Shown: in pieces, positions 57,889 through 64,000 of the stretch
Position numbering within the stretch: position 1 is the stretch's first letter
Layout: every line of letters starts with the position of its first letter
Assembly (NCBI GenBank): GCA_965659115.1
Contig: CBFHUP010000001.1
Location: 1-64,000, forward strand
Source of the DNA: UBA8752 sp965659115
GTDB taxonomy: Bacteria > Bacteroidota > Bacteroidia > Flavobacteriales_D > Sanyastnellaceae
Direction of reading: 5' to 3'
DNA length: 64,000 bases
The notes under the pieces: model-generated
What the model was told of the DNA's origin: nothing
Database searches by the model: none
Seen by the model: the letters and a program-made list of their open reading frames with translations, nothing else
Program-made: the position numbers and the translations under genes

Positions 57889-58988
57889 GCCCAGACCTCG
57901 GTGCCCTCCGTGCAGTTGCGGCACATTTCAATCCCGGCACGGTGGGTGAACACCGATGAACGGAACTGCTGGTAGGGTTGGCTTTGCCAGATTTCACGGA
58001 ATGCAGCGCCGTCGGTGGCGTGTCCCATGCTGTGCTGTGCATCCTTGTCAAAACAGCACGGCACGACTTGTCCATCCCAAGTGACCACTGCTCCCTGCCA
58101 CATGCGCCAGCATCGGTCAAGCATGGGGTTGCGCAGGACCCATCGGCCCGATGGGTCGCGGTCGTAACGCCGCAAACGCGGATTTTCAGTCAGGAGCGGA
58201 TGGCCGTCCCGGGGAGCATCCAGTTGGGCGGTTTTCACCACAAATTCATCCACACCCCAGCGGCGCGCCATGGATTGCATGGTAGGGAGTTGGTGTTCAT
58301 TGGGTCCCACAACGAGGAATTGCCAAACAACGTGCGGCCGCTTTCCTCGCAGACGTTTCCGGGCCTCCAAAATGTGCCGGGTGGCTTCGAGCACTTTTTC
58401 CAATTTGCCGCCGACGCGATACGACGAATAGGAGGCTTGGTCGGCTCCATCGATGGAGATGATCAACCGATCGATGCCACTGTTCACGATGCGTTCAGCG
58501 CGCTCAGGGTTGATGTGGTGCGCGTTGGTAGAGGTGCTCACGTACAGGCCTTCGCGTTTGCCGATGGTGACCAAATCGTCCATGCCGGGGTTGAGGTAAG
58601 GTTCGCCTTGGAAGTAGAGGTTGAGGTACACCAAGTCGCGCGCCATTCCCTCTGGCCCCGACAACAAGGCAGACAGCCTTTCCGGGTTGAGCATACCCGT
58701 GGGGCGCGTAAAAGAGCGCAACCCGCTGGGGCATTCAGGACAACGCAAATTGCAGGCCGTTGTGGGCTCAACGCTCAGGCTCATGGGCCATGCCGTCATG
58801 GCGGGCATGGCGGCTCCCGCGGCGGCTTGTGCAGCCCGGAATCCACGCAGCAATCGCAGGGCATTCGCCGTCTTTCGCGCATCGAGTGGGGCGAACCTGG
58901 CCCGTCTGTCCCTCCATTTGGCCCAGGCCTTCGAAAGGGCCTTGCGGTCGGGTCTTGGATCGGGTGGAGAGGACAGTGGAGAAGTCAC
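57885..58988 (-). CDS. Radical SAM/SPASM domain protein
   Basis: A 367-residue radical SAM enzyme. The cluster-binding C-x3-C-x2-C is in ACNLRCPECP, followed by the typical NLYFQGEPYLN and STNAHHI segments. A C-terminal SPASM-like region has additional cysteines (DRCWRMW, VPCCFD, EMCRNCTEG). Related enzymes modify peptides or lipids/sugars; the target here is unknown. It starts with GTG 58988 and is coupled to the flippase-like gene. Confidence 0.87.
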   Translation of the reverse strand: MTSPLSSPPDPRPDRKALSKAWAKWRDRRARFAPLDARKTANALRLLRGFRAAQAAAGAAMPAMTAWPMSLSVEPTTACNLRCPECPSGLRSFTRPTGMLNPERLSALLSGPEGMARDLVYLNLYFQGEPYLNPGMDDLVTIGKREGLYVSTSTNAHHINPERAERIVNSGIDRLIISIDGADQASYSSYRVGGKLEKVLEATRHILEARKRLRGKRPHVVWQFLVVGPNEHQLPTMQSMARRWGVDEFVVKTAQLDAPRDGHPLLTENPRLRRYDRDPSGRWVLRNPMLDRCWRMWQGAVVTWDGQVVPCCFDKDAQHSMGHATDGAAFREIWQSQPYQQFRSSVFTHRAGIEMCRNCTEGTEVWA

Positions 58989-58992
58989 GCTC

Positions 58993-59053
58993 GCAAGTTA
59001 CCCAAGCTGGCGTGCTCGGGGCGAGGTATCGCCGCATGAGAGGCTTAAATTGC
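58993..59053. promoter_or_regulatory. Divergent start-proximal -7 boxes between the radical SAM and DUF3109 genes
   Basis: The minus strand has TAACTTGC (58993-59000), then GAGC and the GTG of the radical SAM gene. The plus strand has TAAATTGC (59046-59053), then GGCT and the GTG at 59058. Both boxes deviate at the seventh and eighth positions in the same way (TTGC for TTTG). Confidence 0.33.
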
Positions 59054-59057
59054 GGCT

Positions 59058-59666
59058 GTGATCCTGATCGACGATACCCTCCTTTCGACCGAGTTGTTTG
59101 ACAGGAAGTTTTGCTGTGACCTCAAAGCCTGCAAGGGCGCATGCTGCGTAGAAGGCGAAAGCGGAGCTCCACTGGAGCCCGAAGAGTTGGCAGAGATCGA
59201 AGCGGCCTTTCCCATCATCAAAGACAGGCTCAAGCCAGACAGCTTGGCGGTCATTGAGCAGGAGGGCTTGCATGTGGTCGATGCCGATGGCGACCATGTC
59301 ACGCCCATTGTCAATGGCAAGGAGTGTGTGTACGCCACGTTCGACGAGGACGGCACGGCCAAATGCGCTTTTGAGCAAGCCCACCAGGCTGGAGAAATTG
59401 AATGGCAAAAGCCCATCAGTTGTCACCTGTACCCCATCCGATTGACGCCGCTCAAAGACCTTGTGGCGTTGAATTACCACCAGTGGCCCATCTGCGGTGG
59501 CGCCGTGAGCTGCGGTGTGGGGCTCAACCTCAGCGTCCTCCAGTTTTGTAAGTCTTCGTTGACCCGCCGTTTTGGCGAGGCTTGGTTCGCCGAAGCCACC
59601 GTCGCCGAGCGCGAATGGCGCGAAGCCACAGAAAACCGAGGCCAAGAACCCAACGGCACCTCTTGA
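59058..59666 (+). CDS. DUF3109 family cysteine-rich protein
   Basis: A 202-residue protein of the DUF3109 (YkgJ-like) family. Conserved cysteines cluster in RKFCCDLKACKGACCVEG and recur in GKECVYA, KCAFEQ, ISCHLYPIR and ICGGAVSCG, consistent with a zinc or Fe-S cluster. Function is unknown. It starts with GTG; no closer ATG fits the conserved N-terminus (ILIDDTLLSTELF). The OmpA-family gene follows after 5 nt. Confidence 0.85.
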   Translation: MILIDDTLLSTELFDRKFCCDLKACKGACCVEGESGAPLEPEELAEIEAAFPIIKDRLKPDSLAVIEQEGLHVVDADGDHVTPIVNGKECVYATFDEDGTAKCAFEQAHQAGEIEWQKPISCHLYPIRLTPLKDLVALNYHQWPICGGAVSCGVGLNLSVLQFCKSSLTRRFGEAWFAEATVAEREWREATENRGQEPNGTS

Positions 59667-59671
59667 GCTCC

Positions 59672-61291
59672 ATGATCACCAGGTGCTCCACTTTCTTGGC
59701 CGGTTGCTGGACAACGGTTTTGCTGATCGCAGTGTCCTTGCCTCTTGGGGCACAACCTGCCATGAAATTGTTGGAACAAGCGGCGACACCTGCCGACGAG
59801 GTTGTGTTGGGCCTGGACGGGGTTCACCTGATGTTGCTCGTGCGGTCTAGCGGGGCGTCCGGCCATTGGTTGGACGCCGAGACGCGCATGGCGCAGCTTG
59901 ATGGCGCTCCTTGGGCTGCAACCCTCCCTGAGGTCTGGGGACACGTTCCCCAGCGCACCGAGTCTTGGGAAGGATTGGGCGACATCGTCCACCTGGACAT
60001 TGAGCCAGCTTGGGGTATGGCCGTGCTCTCGTTGAATCAAGAAGGAGTGGGGCGCGTGATGTTCTCTGGCAAGACGGGCCGTGAAAATCCGGTATGGGGC
60101 CGCCCGTGGAACGTTCCAGGCCTGTCTCAATTCGCGGGAACATGTGGCTTTGCTGTATTCGATCAACACCCTGGCCGAGAAGGGGACCTTTTGGTATCGT
60201 TGCGGCCTAGAATGCAGGGAGGTGCAGAGACCTTGGCGCCCGCTTCAGGAGAATGGAAAGGAGGCTTTGACCTGGCACGCATTCCCCGCAAAGGAGGATA
60301 TACCGAGGTGCTGCTCTTGGACGGCATCAACAGCCCGGCCCACGAGATGGCGCTTGTTCCTGGACCTGACGGCGGCGGATGGTTGTCGGCAGAGCGGCTT
60401 CGGGGAGCCGGAGGACTGGACCCTTGGTGGGTCCCTGTGATTCCAGAAGGCAGCGAAGTCCTCGGCCCCGAGGACGGGGCCATGCTCGCGGGACACACCT
60501 TGCGGGTTCAATGTGGCAGCCAAACGGTGGTGAATGCCACCTGGCAAATCAACATTGACGGCGTGCCGTTGAGGCAGTTGCGCAGCGATGACCAGGGCTA
60601 TGTGGATTTGAGCGCTTTGAGTTCAGACCGGCGTTATGGCTTTGAATGGGTGGGGCAAACGCCAGATTTCTGCACCGAAGCGGTGGCTGAATGGCGGGAT
60701 GGTGAGGGCCGATTGTTGCGCCGAATGAAATTGTCGGGCACCTCATGGAGTTTGTCTGTGTTGACCGCAATGCCGCTCGGCGGATGGCGGGCCATCCGGG
60801 GCGACCGATCTCGCTTGCCTCGGGCAGGCCATGGCCCCAAGGAAGATGTGGCTGCACCCGCCCCCAATGGGGAAGGCCCTGAGGCACTGTTACCTGATTC
60901 AAAATTGGGCGCACCGGCAGATTGGGTCGTGTTTCATGGCGTAGGAGAAATGGCCCTTTCACCAGCAGACCGCATCCACATCCGTTCATTGGCTGCGCAG
61001 CTCAAAGGGCGTCCTGAAGACGTGATCCGCATCACAGGTCACGCCAGCGTCGATGGCGATGCTGCAACCAATGTCGCATTGGCGGCAGAACGGGCAAGGC
61101 ATGTGGCAGCCCAATTGGAATTCGCCGGTCTACAGGCTGTACAAATCAGGTTTGAAGGAATGGGAACGACCCAACCTTTGACGGAATGCCCGCCCGGTGT
61201 GGTCTGTCCTCAGGGCGACTTGGAGCGAAGCAGAAGAACAGAGCTGCACATCGAGCAGGGCAAGCGTGCGGATGGCCGCGCCATGCAGTAA
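59672..61291 (+). CDS. OmpA-family peptidoglycan-binding protein with unidentified N-terminal region
   Basis: A 539-residue exported protein: a signal peptide (TTVLLIAVSLPLGAQ), about 400 residues I cannot assign, and a C-terminal OmpA-like domain (about 425-535) with ITGHASVDGDAATNVALAAERARHV and the peptidoglycan-binding RSRRTELHI. The middle contains WQINIDGVPLRQLRSDDQGY, reminiscent of carboxypeptidase-regulatory-like repeats. It probably tethers the outer membrane to the wall. Longer frame upstream overlaps DUF3109 and is rejected. Confidence 0.78.
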   Translation: MITRCSTFLAGCWTTVLLIAVSLPLGAQPAMKLLEQAATPADEVVLGLDGVHLMLLVRSSGASGHWLDAETRMAQLDGAPWAATLPEVWGHVPQRTESWEGLGDIVHLDIEPAWGMAVLSLNQEGVGRVMFSGKTGRENPVWGRPWNVPGLSQFAGTCGFAVFDQHPGREGDLLVSLRPRMQGGAETLAPASGEWKGGFDLARIPRKGGYTEVLLLDGINSPAHEMALVPGPDGGGWLSAERLRGAGGLDPWWVPVIPEGSEVLGPEDGAMLAGHTLRVQCGSQTVVNATWQINIDGVPLRQLRSDDQGYVDLSALSSDRRYGFEWVGQTPDFCTEAVAEWRDGEGRLLRRMKLSGTSWSLSVLTAMPLGGWRAIRGDRSRLPRAGHGPKEDVAAPAPNGEGPEALLPDSKLGAPADWVVFHGVGEMALSPADRIHIRSLAAQLKGRPEDVIRITGHASVDGDAATNVALAAERARHVAAQLEFAGLQAVQIRFEGMGTTQPLTECPPGVVCPQGDLERSRRTELHIEQGKRADGRAMQ

Positions 61292-61296
61292 TTTCG
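61289..61296 (+). promoter_or_regulatory. -7 box of panD built on the stop codon of the OmpA-family gene
   Basis: TAATTTCG, one mismatch to TAnnTTTG; its TAA is the stop codon of the upstream gene (61289-61291). CGGA and the panD ATG at 61301 follow. The intergenic gap is 9 nt, the same as in front of dusB and the CPBP gene. Confidence 0.4.
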
Positions 61297-61300
61297 CGGA

Positions 61301-61654
61301 ATGCGCATTGAAGTCATGCGGGCGAAACTGCACCGCATTACGGTTACCGAAGCCGACCTCAACTACATCGGGAGCATTACGCTCGACCTCGACTTGATCG
61401 AGGCCGCTGGCCTTGTGGCTGGTGAAAAGGTGCAAATCGTGAATTGCAACAATGGAGAACGCATCGAGACTTATGTCATCGAAGGAGCGCGAGGAACAGG
61501 GCAGGTATGCCTCAATGGCCCGGCCGCCCGCCGCTGCCAGCCCGGGGACATTGTGATCGTGATCGCCTACGGCAGCATGGAGCTGGAAGAGGCCCAAACG
61601 TTCAAGCCCACGGTGGTGTTTCCAGACACCTCCACCAACCGAGTCCAATCATGA
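61301..61654 (+). CDS. panD: Aspartate 1-decarboxylase precursor
   Basis: PanD makes beta-alanine for pantothenate and CoA. The 117-residue proenzyme cleaves itself between G24 and S25 (YIGSITLD) to form the pyruvoyl group. The ATG at 61301 puts K9, G24 and S25 at the same numbers as in E. coli PanD, which supports this start over an ATG five codons later. The conserved NGERIETYVIEG and GDIVIVIAYGSM segments are present. It overlaps the next gene by 4 nt. Confidence 0.95.
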   Translation: MRIEVMRAKLHRITVTEADLNYIGSITLDLDLIEAAGLVAGEKVQIVNCNNGERIETYVIEGARGTGQVCLNGPAARRCQPGDIVIVIAYGSMELEEAQTFKPTVVFPDTSTNRVQS

Positions 61655-62658
61655 AAGGCAAACTGGGTCAAGCGGTCAAATACGTCTTGATGCTGGGCAT
61701 CGGCGTCCTGCTCATGGCCTTGGCCATGCGGGCAGTGGAAGACCCTCAGGCATTGTGGGACGACATGCGCAGCGCCAGTTGGAAGGGCATTGCGGCGAGT
61801 TTTGTGATGGGCTACCTCGCCATTGTCAGCCGGGGCATGCGGTGGCTCATTCTGTTAGAGCCCCTCGGCCATGCACCCAAAATGGGCAACAGCATTCATG
61901 CGGTGGCCTTCAGCTACTTCTCAAACGCCTTTGTTCCGCGCAGTGGAGAGTTGGCGCGGTGCGGCGCTTTGAATCAAACCGACAACATTCCTGTCGACGA
62001 GCTCTTTGGAACCGTGATCTCTGAACGGGTGGTAGACTTTGCCCTGTTGTTCTTGTTGACGGGCATCGCCTTGTTGTCCAACATGGATTCCTTCTTGGCG
62101 TTTAGCGCGTCGTTCTCATTGCCCGGTGGAACCGGGCCTTTGCCTTGGTTGGCAGGGGCAGCCGCTGTGTTTGTGATCGGTGCAGGGGTGGCTTGGATGA
62201 AGCGCGAGGCCCTGGCTCAGGTACCCTTCATCGCCAAAGTATTCGGCTTCATTTCTGGCATTGGACGCGGGCTCGCGAGTGTGCGGCACATGCGCAGGAA
62301 GTGGGCTTTTCTGGGCCACACTGCCTTCATCTGGACCATGTATTTCATGATGACCTATGTGATTTTCTTGGGCATCGATTCTCTCGATGGCATCACAGCG
62401 GCCCAGTCTTTGTTTGTCATGATGGCCGGAGGGTTCGGAATGGTGCTGCCTTCCCCCGGAGGCATTGGAAGTTATCAGCTGGCCGTTCAATACGCCTTGG
62501 TGGCCCTCGGGTACAACGAGGTGTTGGGACTGGCGACAGCCAATGTTGTGTGGGCAACGCAAACCGGCATGATCATCACCACAGGCGGCGTCGGCTACCT
62601 GTTTCTGATGGCCGCAGGGCTCAAGAAAAAAAAGGCCGTTGAGGCCGATCCCACCTGA
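61651..62658 (+). CDS. Second flippase-like membrane protein (lysylphosphatidylglycerol synthase TM/UPF0104 family)
   Basis: A 335-residue paralogue of the protein at 56842-57888, with about seven helices and the family segments SRGMRWLILLEPLG, SYFSNAFVPRSGELARCGALNQ and the late LPSPGGIGSYQLAVQYALVALG. It again lacks a transferase domain. It overlaps panD by 4 nt (ATGA) and rfaE2 by 1 nt, so it may flip a lipid-linked product connected to the envelope, but that is a guess from neighbours. Confidence 0.82.
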   Translation: MKGKLGQAVKYVLMLGIGVLLMALAMRAVEDPQALWDDMRSASWKGIAASFVMGYLAIVSRGMRWLILLEPLGHAPKMGNSIHAVAFSYFSNAFVPRSGELARCGALNQTDNIPVDELFGTVISERVVDFALLFLLTGIALLSNMDSFLAFSASFSLPGGTGPLPWLAGAAAVFVIGAGVAWMKREALAQVPFIAKVFGFISGIGRGLASVRHMRRKWAFLGHTAFIWTMYFMMTYVIFLGIDSLDGITAAQSLFVMMAGGFGMVLPSPGGIGSYQLAVQYALVALGYNEVLGLATANVVWATQTGMIITTGGVGYLFLMAAGLKKKKAVEADPT

Positions 62659-63185
62659 TGGCGCACCACTCGGCAGCTGACGGTCACATCAACACCCTTG
62701 CAGAGCTCGGCGCCTTGCGCAAGGAATGGAGCCTTGCTGGCCAGAAAGTGGTGTTCACCAATGGTGTGTTTGACTTGCTGCACAAAGGCCACGTGACCTA
62801 CCTCGCTTCGGCCGCTCGGCTGGGTGACGTTCTGGTTGTCGGCGTCAACGACGACGAAAGCGTGCGCAGGTTGGGCAAAGGCGAGGACAGGCCCATCGTT
62901 CAAGAATCGGACCGCGCTGCTGTCGTGGCAGCGCTGCGCGCCGTGGATGCGGTCGTCTTGTTTGGCAGCGATACCCCCCTTTCCATCATCGCGGCTCTAA
63001 GGCCCGACGTTCTCGTCAAAGGAGGCGATTACGATGCGGAATGCACAGATGCTCACGACCCACGCTACATCGTGGGCAGCACTGAGGTGCGTTCAGAGGG
63101 CGGCAAGGTGGTCACCATTGACCTTGTGCCAGGCCGCAGCACCACGGCCATTGCACAGAAGCTTAAAGGCCAGGACAGGCCTTAA
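62658..63185 (+). CDS. rfaE2: D-glycero-beta-D-manno-heptose 1-phosphate adenylyltransferase
   Basis: A 175-residue nucleotidyltransferase that makes ADP-heptose. VFTNGVFDLLHKGHVTYLASA carries the HxGH motif, VVGVNDDESVRRLGKG follows, and VLVKGGDYD and STTAIAQKL close the domain. In E. coli this is fused to the heptose kinase as HldE; here it is a separate protein. gmhA (5501) is the other pathway gene in the window. The kinase is not seen. Its 3' end overlaps accC by 4 nt on the opposite strand. Confidence 0.93.
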   Translation: MAHHSAADGHINTLAELGALRKEWSLAGQKVVFTNGVFDLLHKGHVTYLASAARLGDVLVVGVNDDESVRRLGKGEDRPIVQESDRAAVVAALRAVDAVVLFGSDTPLSIIAALRPDVLVKGGDYDAECTDAHDPRYIVGSTEVRSEGGKVVTIDLVPGRSTTAIAQKLKGQDRP

Positions 63186-64000
63186 ATCGTCTCTTCCTCG
63201 AGGAACTTCGTGGTGAAGTCTCCGCTGCGGAAGCGCTCATGGCGCATCAGCTTCTGGTGGAAAGGAATGGTGGTCTTTACCCCTTCGATGATGTACTCAT
63301 CCAAGGCCCGCTGCATTTTGGTGATGGCTTCCTCACGGGTCTGTGCGACCACAATCAGCTTGGCGACCATGCTGTCGTAATGCGGCGGAATCCTGTATCC
63401 TGCATAAACGTGGGTGTCGATGCGGATGCCATGACCGCCGGGGCCGTGATAGTCCGTAACTGTACCTGGACTTGGCGCAAAATTTCGGTCGGGATCCTCG
63501 GCATTGATGCGGCACTGAATGGCGTGCATCTTGGGGTAATAGTTCCTTCCAGAAATGGATTCGCCCGCAGCGAGTTTGATTTGCTCCTTGATCAAATCGT
63601 AGTCCACCACCTCTTCGGTGATGGTATGCTCGACCTGAATCCGGGTATTCATTTCCATGAAGTAGAAGTTCCGATCGGCATCGACCAAGAATTCCACCGT
63701 TCCCACGCCCTCGTATTTCACCGCTTCTCCAGCTGCGATGGCCGCTTGGCCCATCTTCTCTCGGAGGTCGTCTGTCATATAAGGTGACGGGGTCTCCTCC
63801 ACGAGTTTCTGATGGCGACGTTGAATGGAGCAGTCACGCTCGGAGAGGTGGCAACACTTTCCATTGCGGTCTCCGGCGATTTGAATCTCGATGTGCCGCG
63901 GCTCGGTCACGAATTTCTCCATGTACATGCCGTCGTTGCCAAAGGCAGCTCCCGCCTCGCGACGCGTGGTGTCCCAAGCTTCGGCTGTATCGCCGTCGTC
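63182..64000 (-). CDS. accC: Biotin carboxylase of acetyl-CoA carboxylase (C-terminal part, 5' end outside window)
   Basis: The ATP-grasp subunit that carboxylates biotin on the carrier protein for fatty acid synthesis. About 272 C-terminal residues are visible and the frame runs off the window edge. EPRHIEIQIAGD, ERDCSIQRRHQKLVEE, FYFMEMNTRIQVEHTITEEV and GHAIQCRINAEDP-like segments are diagnostic. The close relatives propionyl- and pyruvate carboxylase carry extra C-terminal domains; this protein ends at the normal AccC position. Confidence 0.93.
   Translation of the reverse strand, partial: DDGDTAEAWDTTRREAGAAFGNDGMYMEKFVTEPRHIEIQIAGDRNGKCCHLSERDCSIQRRHQKLVEETPSPYMTDDLREKMGQAAIAAGEAVKYEGVGTVEFLVDADRNFYFMEMNTRIQVEHTITEEVVDYDLIKEQIKLAAGESISGRNYYPKMHAIQCRINAEDPDRNFAPSPGTVTDYHGPGGHGIRIDTHVYAGYRIPPHYDSMVAKLIVVAQTREEAITKMQRALDEYIIEGVKTTIPFHQKLMRHERFRSGDFTTKFLEEETI

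Noticed and set aside
1..64000. tRNA, rRNA, riboswitch, CRISPR, insertion sequence or prophage
   Set aside because: I looked through the intergenic gaps and found no cloverleaf, repeat-spacer array, transposase or integrase; a tRNAscan or Infernal run would be needed to exclude small RNAs completely.

Overview
The window is a gene-dense, GC-rich chromosomal segment from a member of the Bacteroidota, most likely a high-GC relative of the Flavobacteriales. The evidence is an OmpH/Skp pair between bamA and murI, a cargo protein with a type IX secretion C-terminal domain, a DUF2795 protein, a kynurenine 3-monooxygenase, the mreBCD-mrdA-rodA order, and many TAnnTTTG-type -7 boxes with no Shine-Dalgarno pattern. 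The lineage below phylum is a guess. I see no rRNA, tRNA, CRISPR array, insertion sequence or prophage; the segment looks like core chromosome.

Layout. 1-3300: end of bamA, two OmpH-family chaperones and murI. 3300-14660, minus strand: gamma-carbonic anhydrase, comM/yifB, gmhA, a DsbD-like reductase with a doubled N-terminal domain, a queuosine-precursor transporter, tilS, pabB, hemH, lpdA. 14750-25800, plus strand: an MMPL/RND exporter; then a tightly packed operon of a heme-oxygenase-like iron protein, a SAM methyltransferase and a TauD-type dioxygenase running into rfbA and a polyprenyl synthetase; then sucA-sucB. 25830-31350, minus strand: the cell-shape operon mreB-mreC-mreD-mrdA-rodA. 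31450-45500: purH, a MacB-type permease, an outer-membrane protein, rfbD, a phosphohexomutase, DUF1801, CvpA, a GNAT enzyme coupled to a short aspartate kinase, a DUF2795 protein, a cobalamin adenosyltransferase, dCMP deaminase, an S41 protease, superoxide dismutase, ispD and a CPBP protease. 45500-53420: dusB, a LolC/E-type permease, rbfA, a T9SS cargo protein, hflX, a cytochrome c lipoprotein and a membrane b-type cytochrome, an SDR and gdhA. 53422-53861 has no gene but carries two tandem copies of a structured small RNA. 53860-64000: methylmalonyl-CoA epimerase, kmo and a trans-sulfuration enzyme in one operon; a SPASM radical SAM enzyme coupled to a flippase-like membrane protein; DUF3109, an OmpA-family protein, panD, a second flippase-like protein, rfaE2 and the end of accC.

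How the genes work together. lpdA, sucA and sucB supply the three components of 2-oxoglutarate dehydrogenase, although lpdA is transcribed separately. gmhA and rfaE2 belong to ADP-heptose synthesis; rfbA and rfbD to dTDP-rhamnose synthesis. murI, the mre/mrdA/rodA block and bamA/OmpH cover envelope growth.

Most worth a second look: (1) the duplicated small RNA at 53512-53615 and 53721-53825; (2) the iron protein/methyltransferase/dioxygenase operon at 17294-19721 with two phased TGAC-N4-GTCA inverted repeats in its promoter region; (3) at least 13 genes whose -7 box ends 4-5 nt before the start codon, implying leaderless mRNAs, three of them with the box built on the stop codon of the preceding gene; (4) an almost palindromic -7 element at 38622-38635 that could serve two divergent genes.
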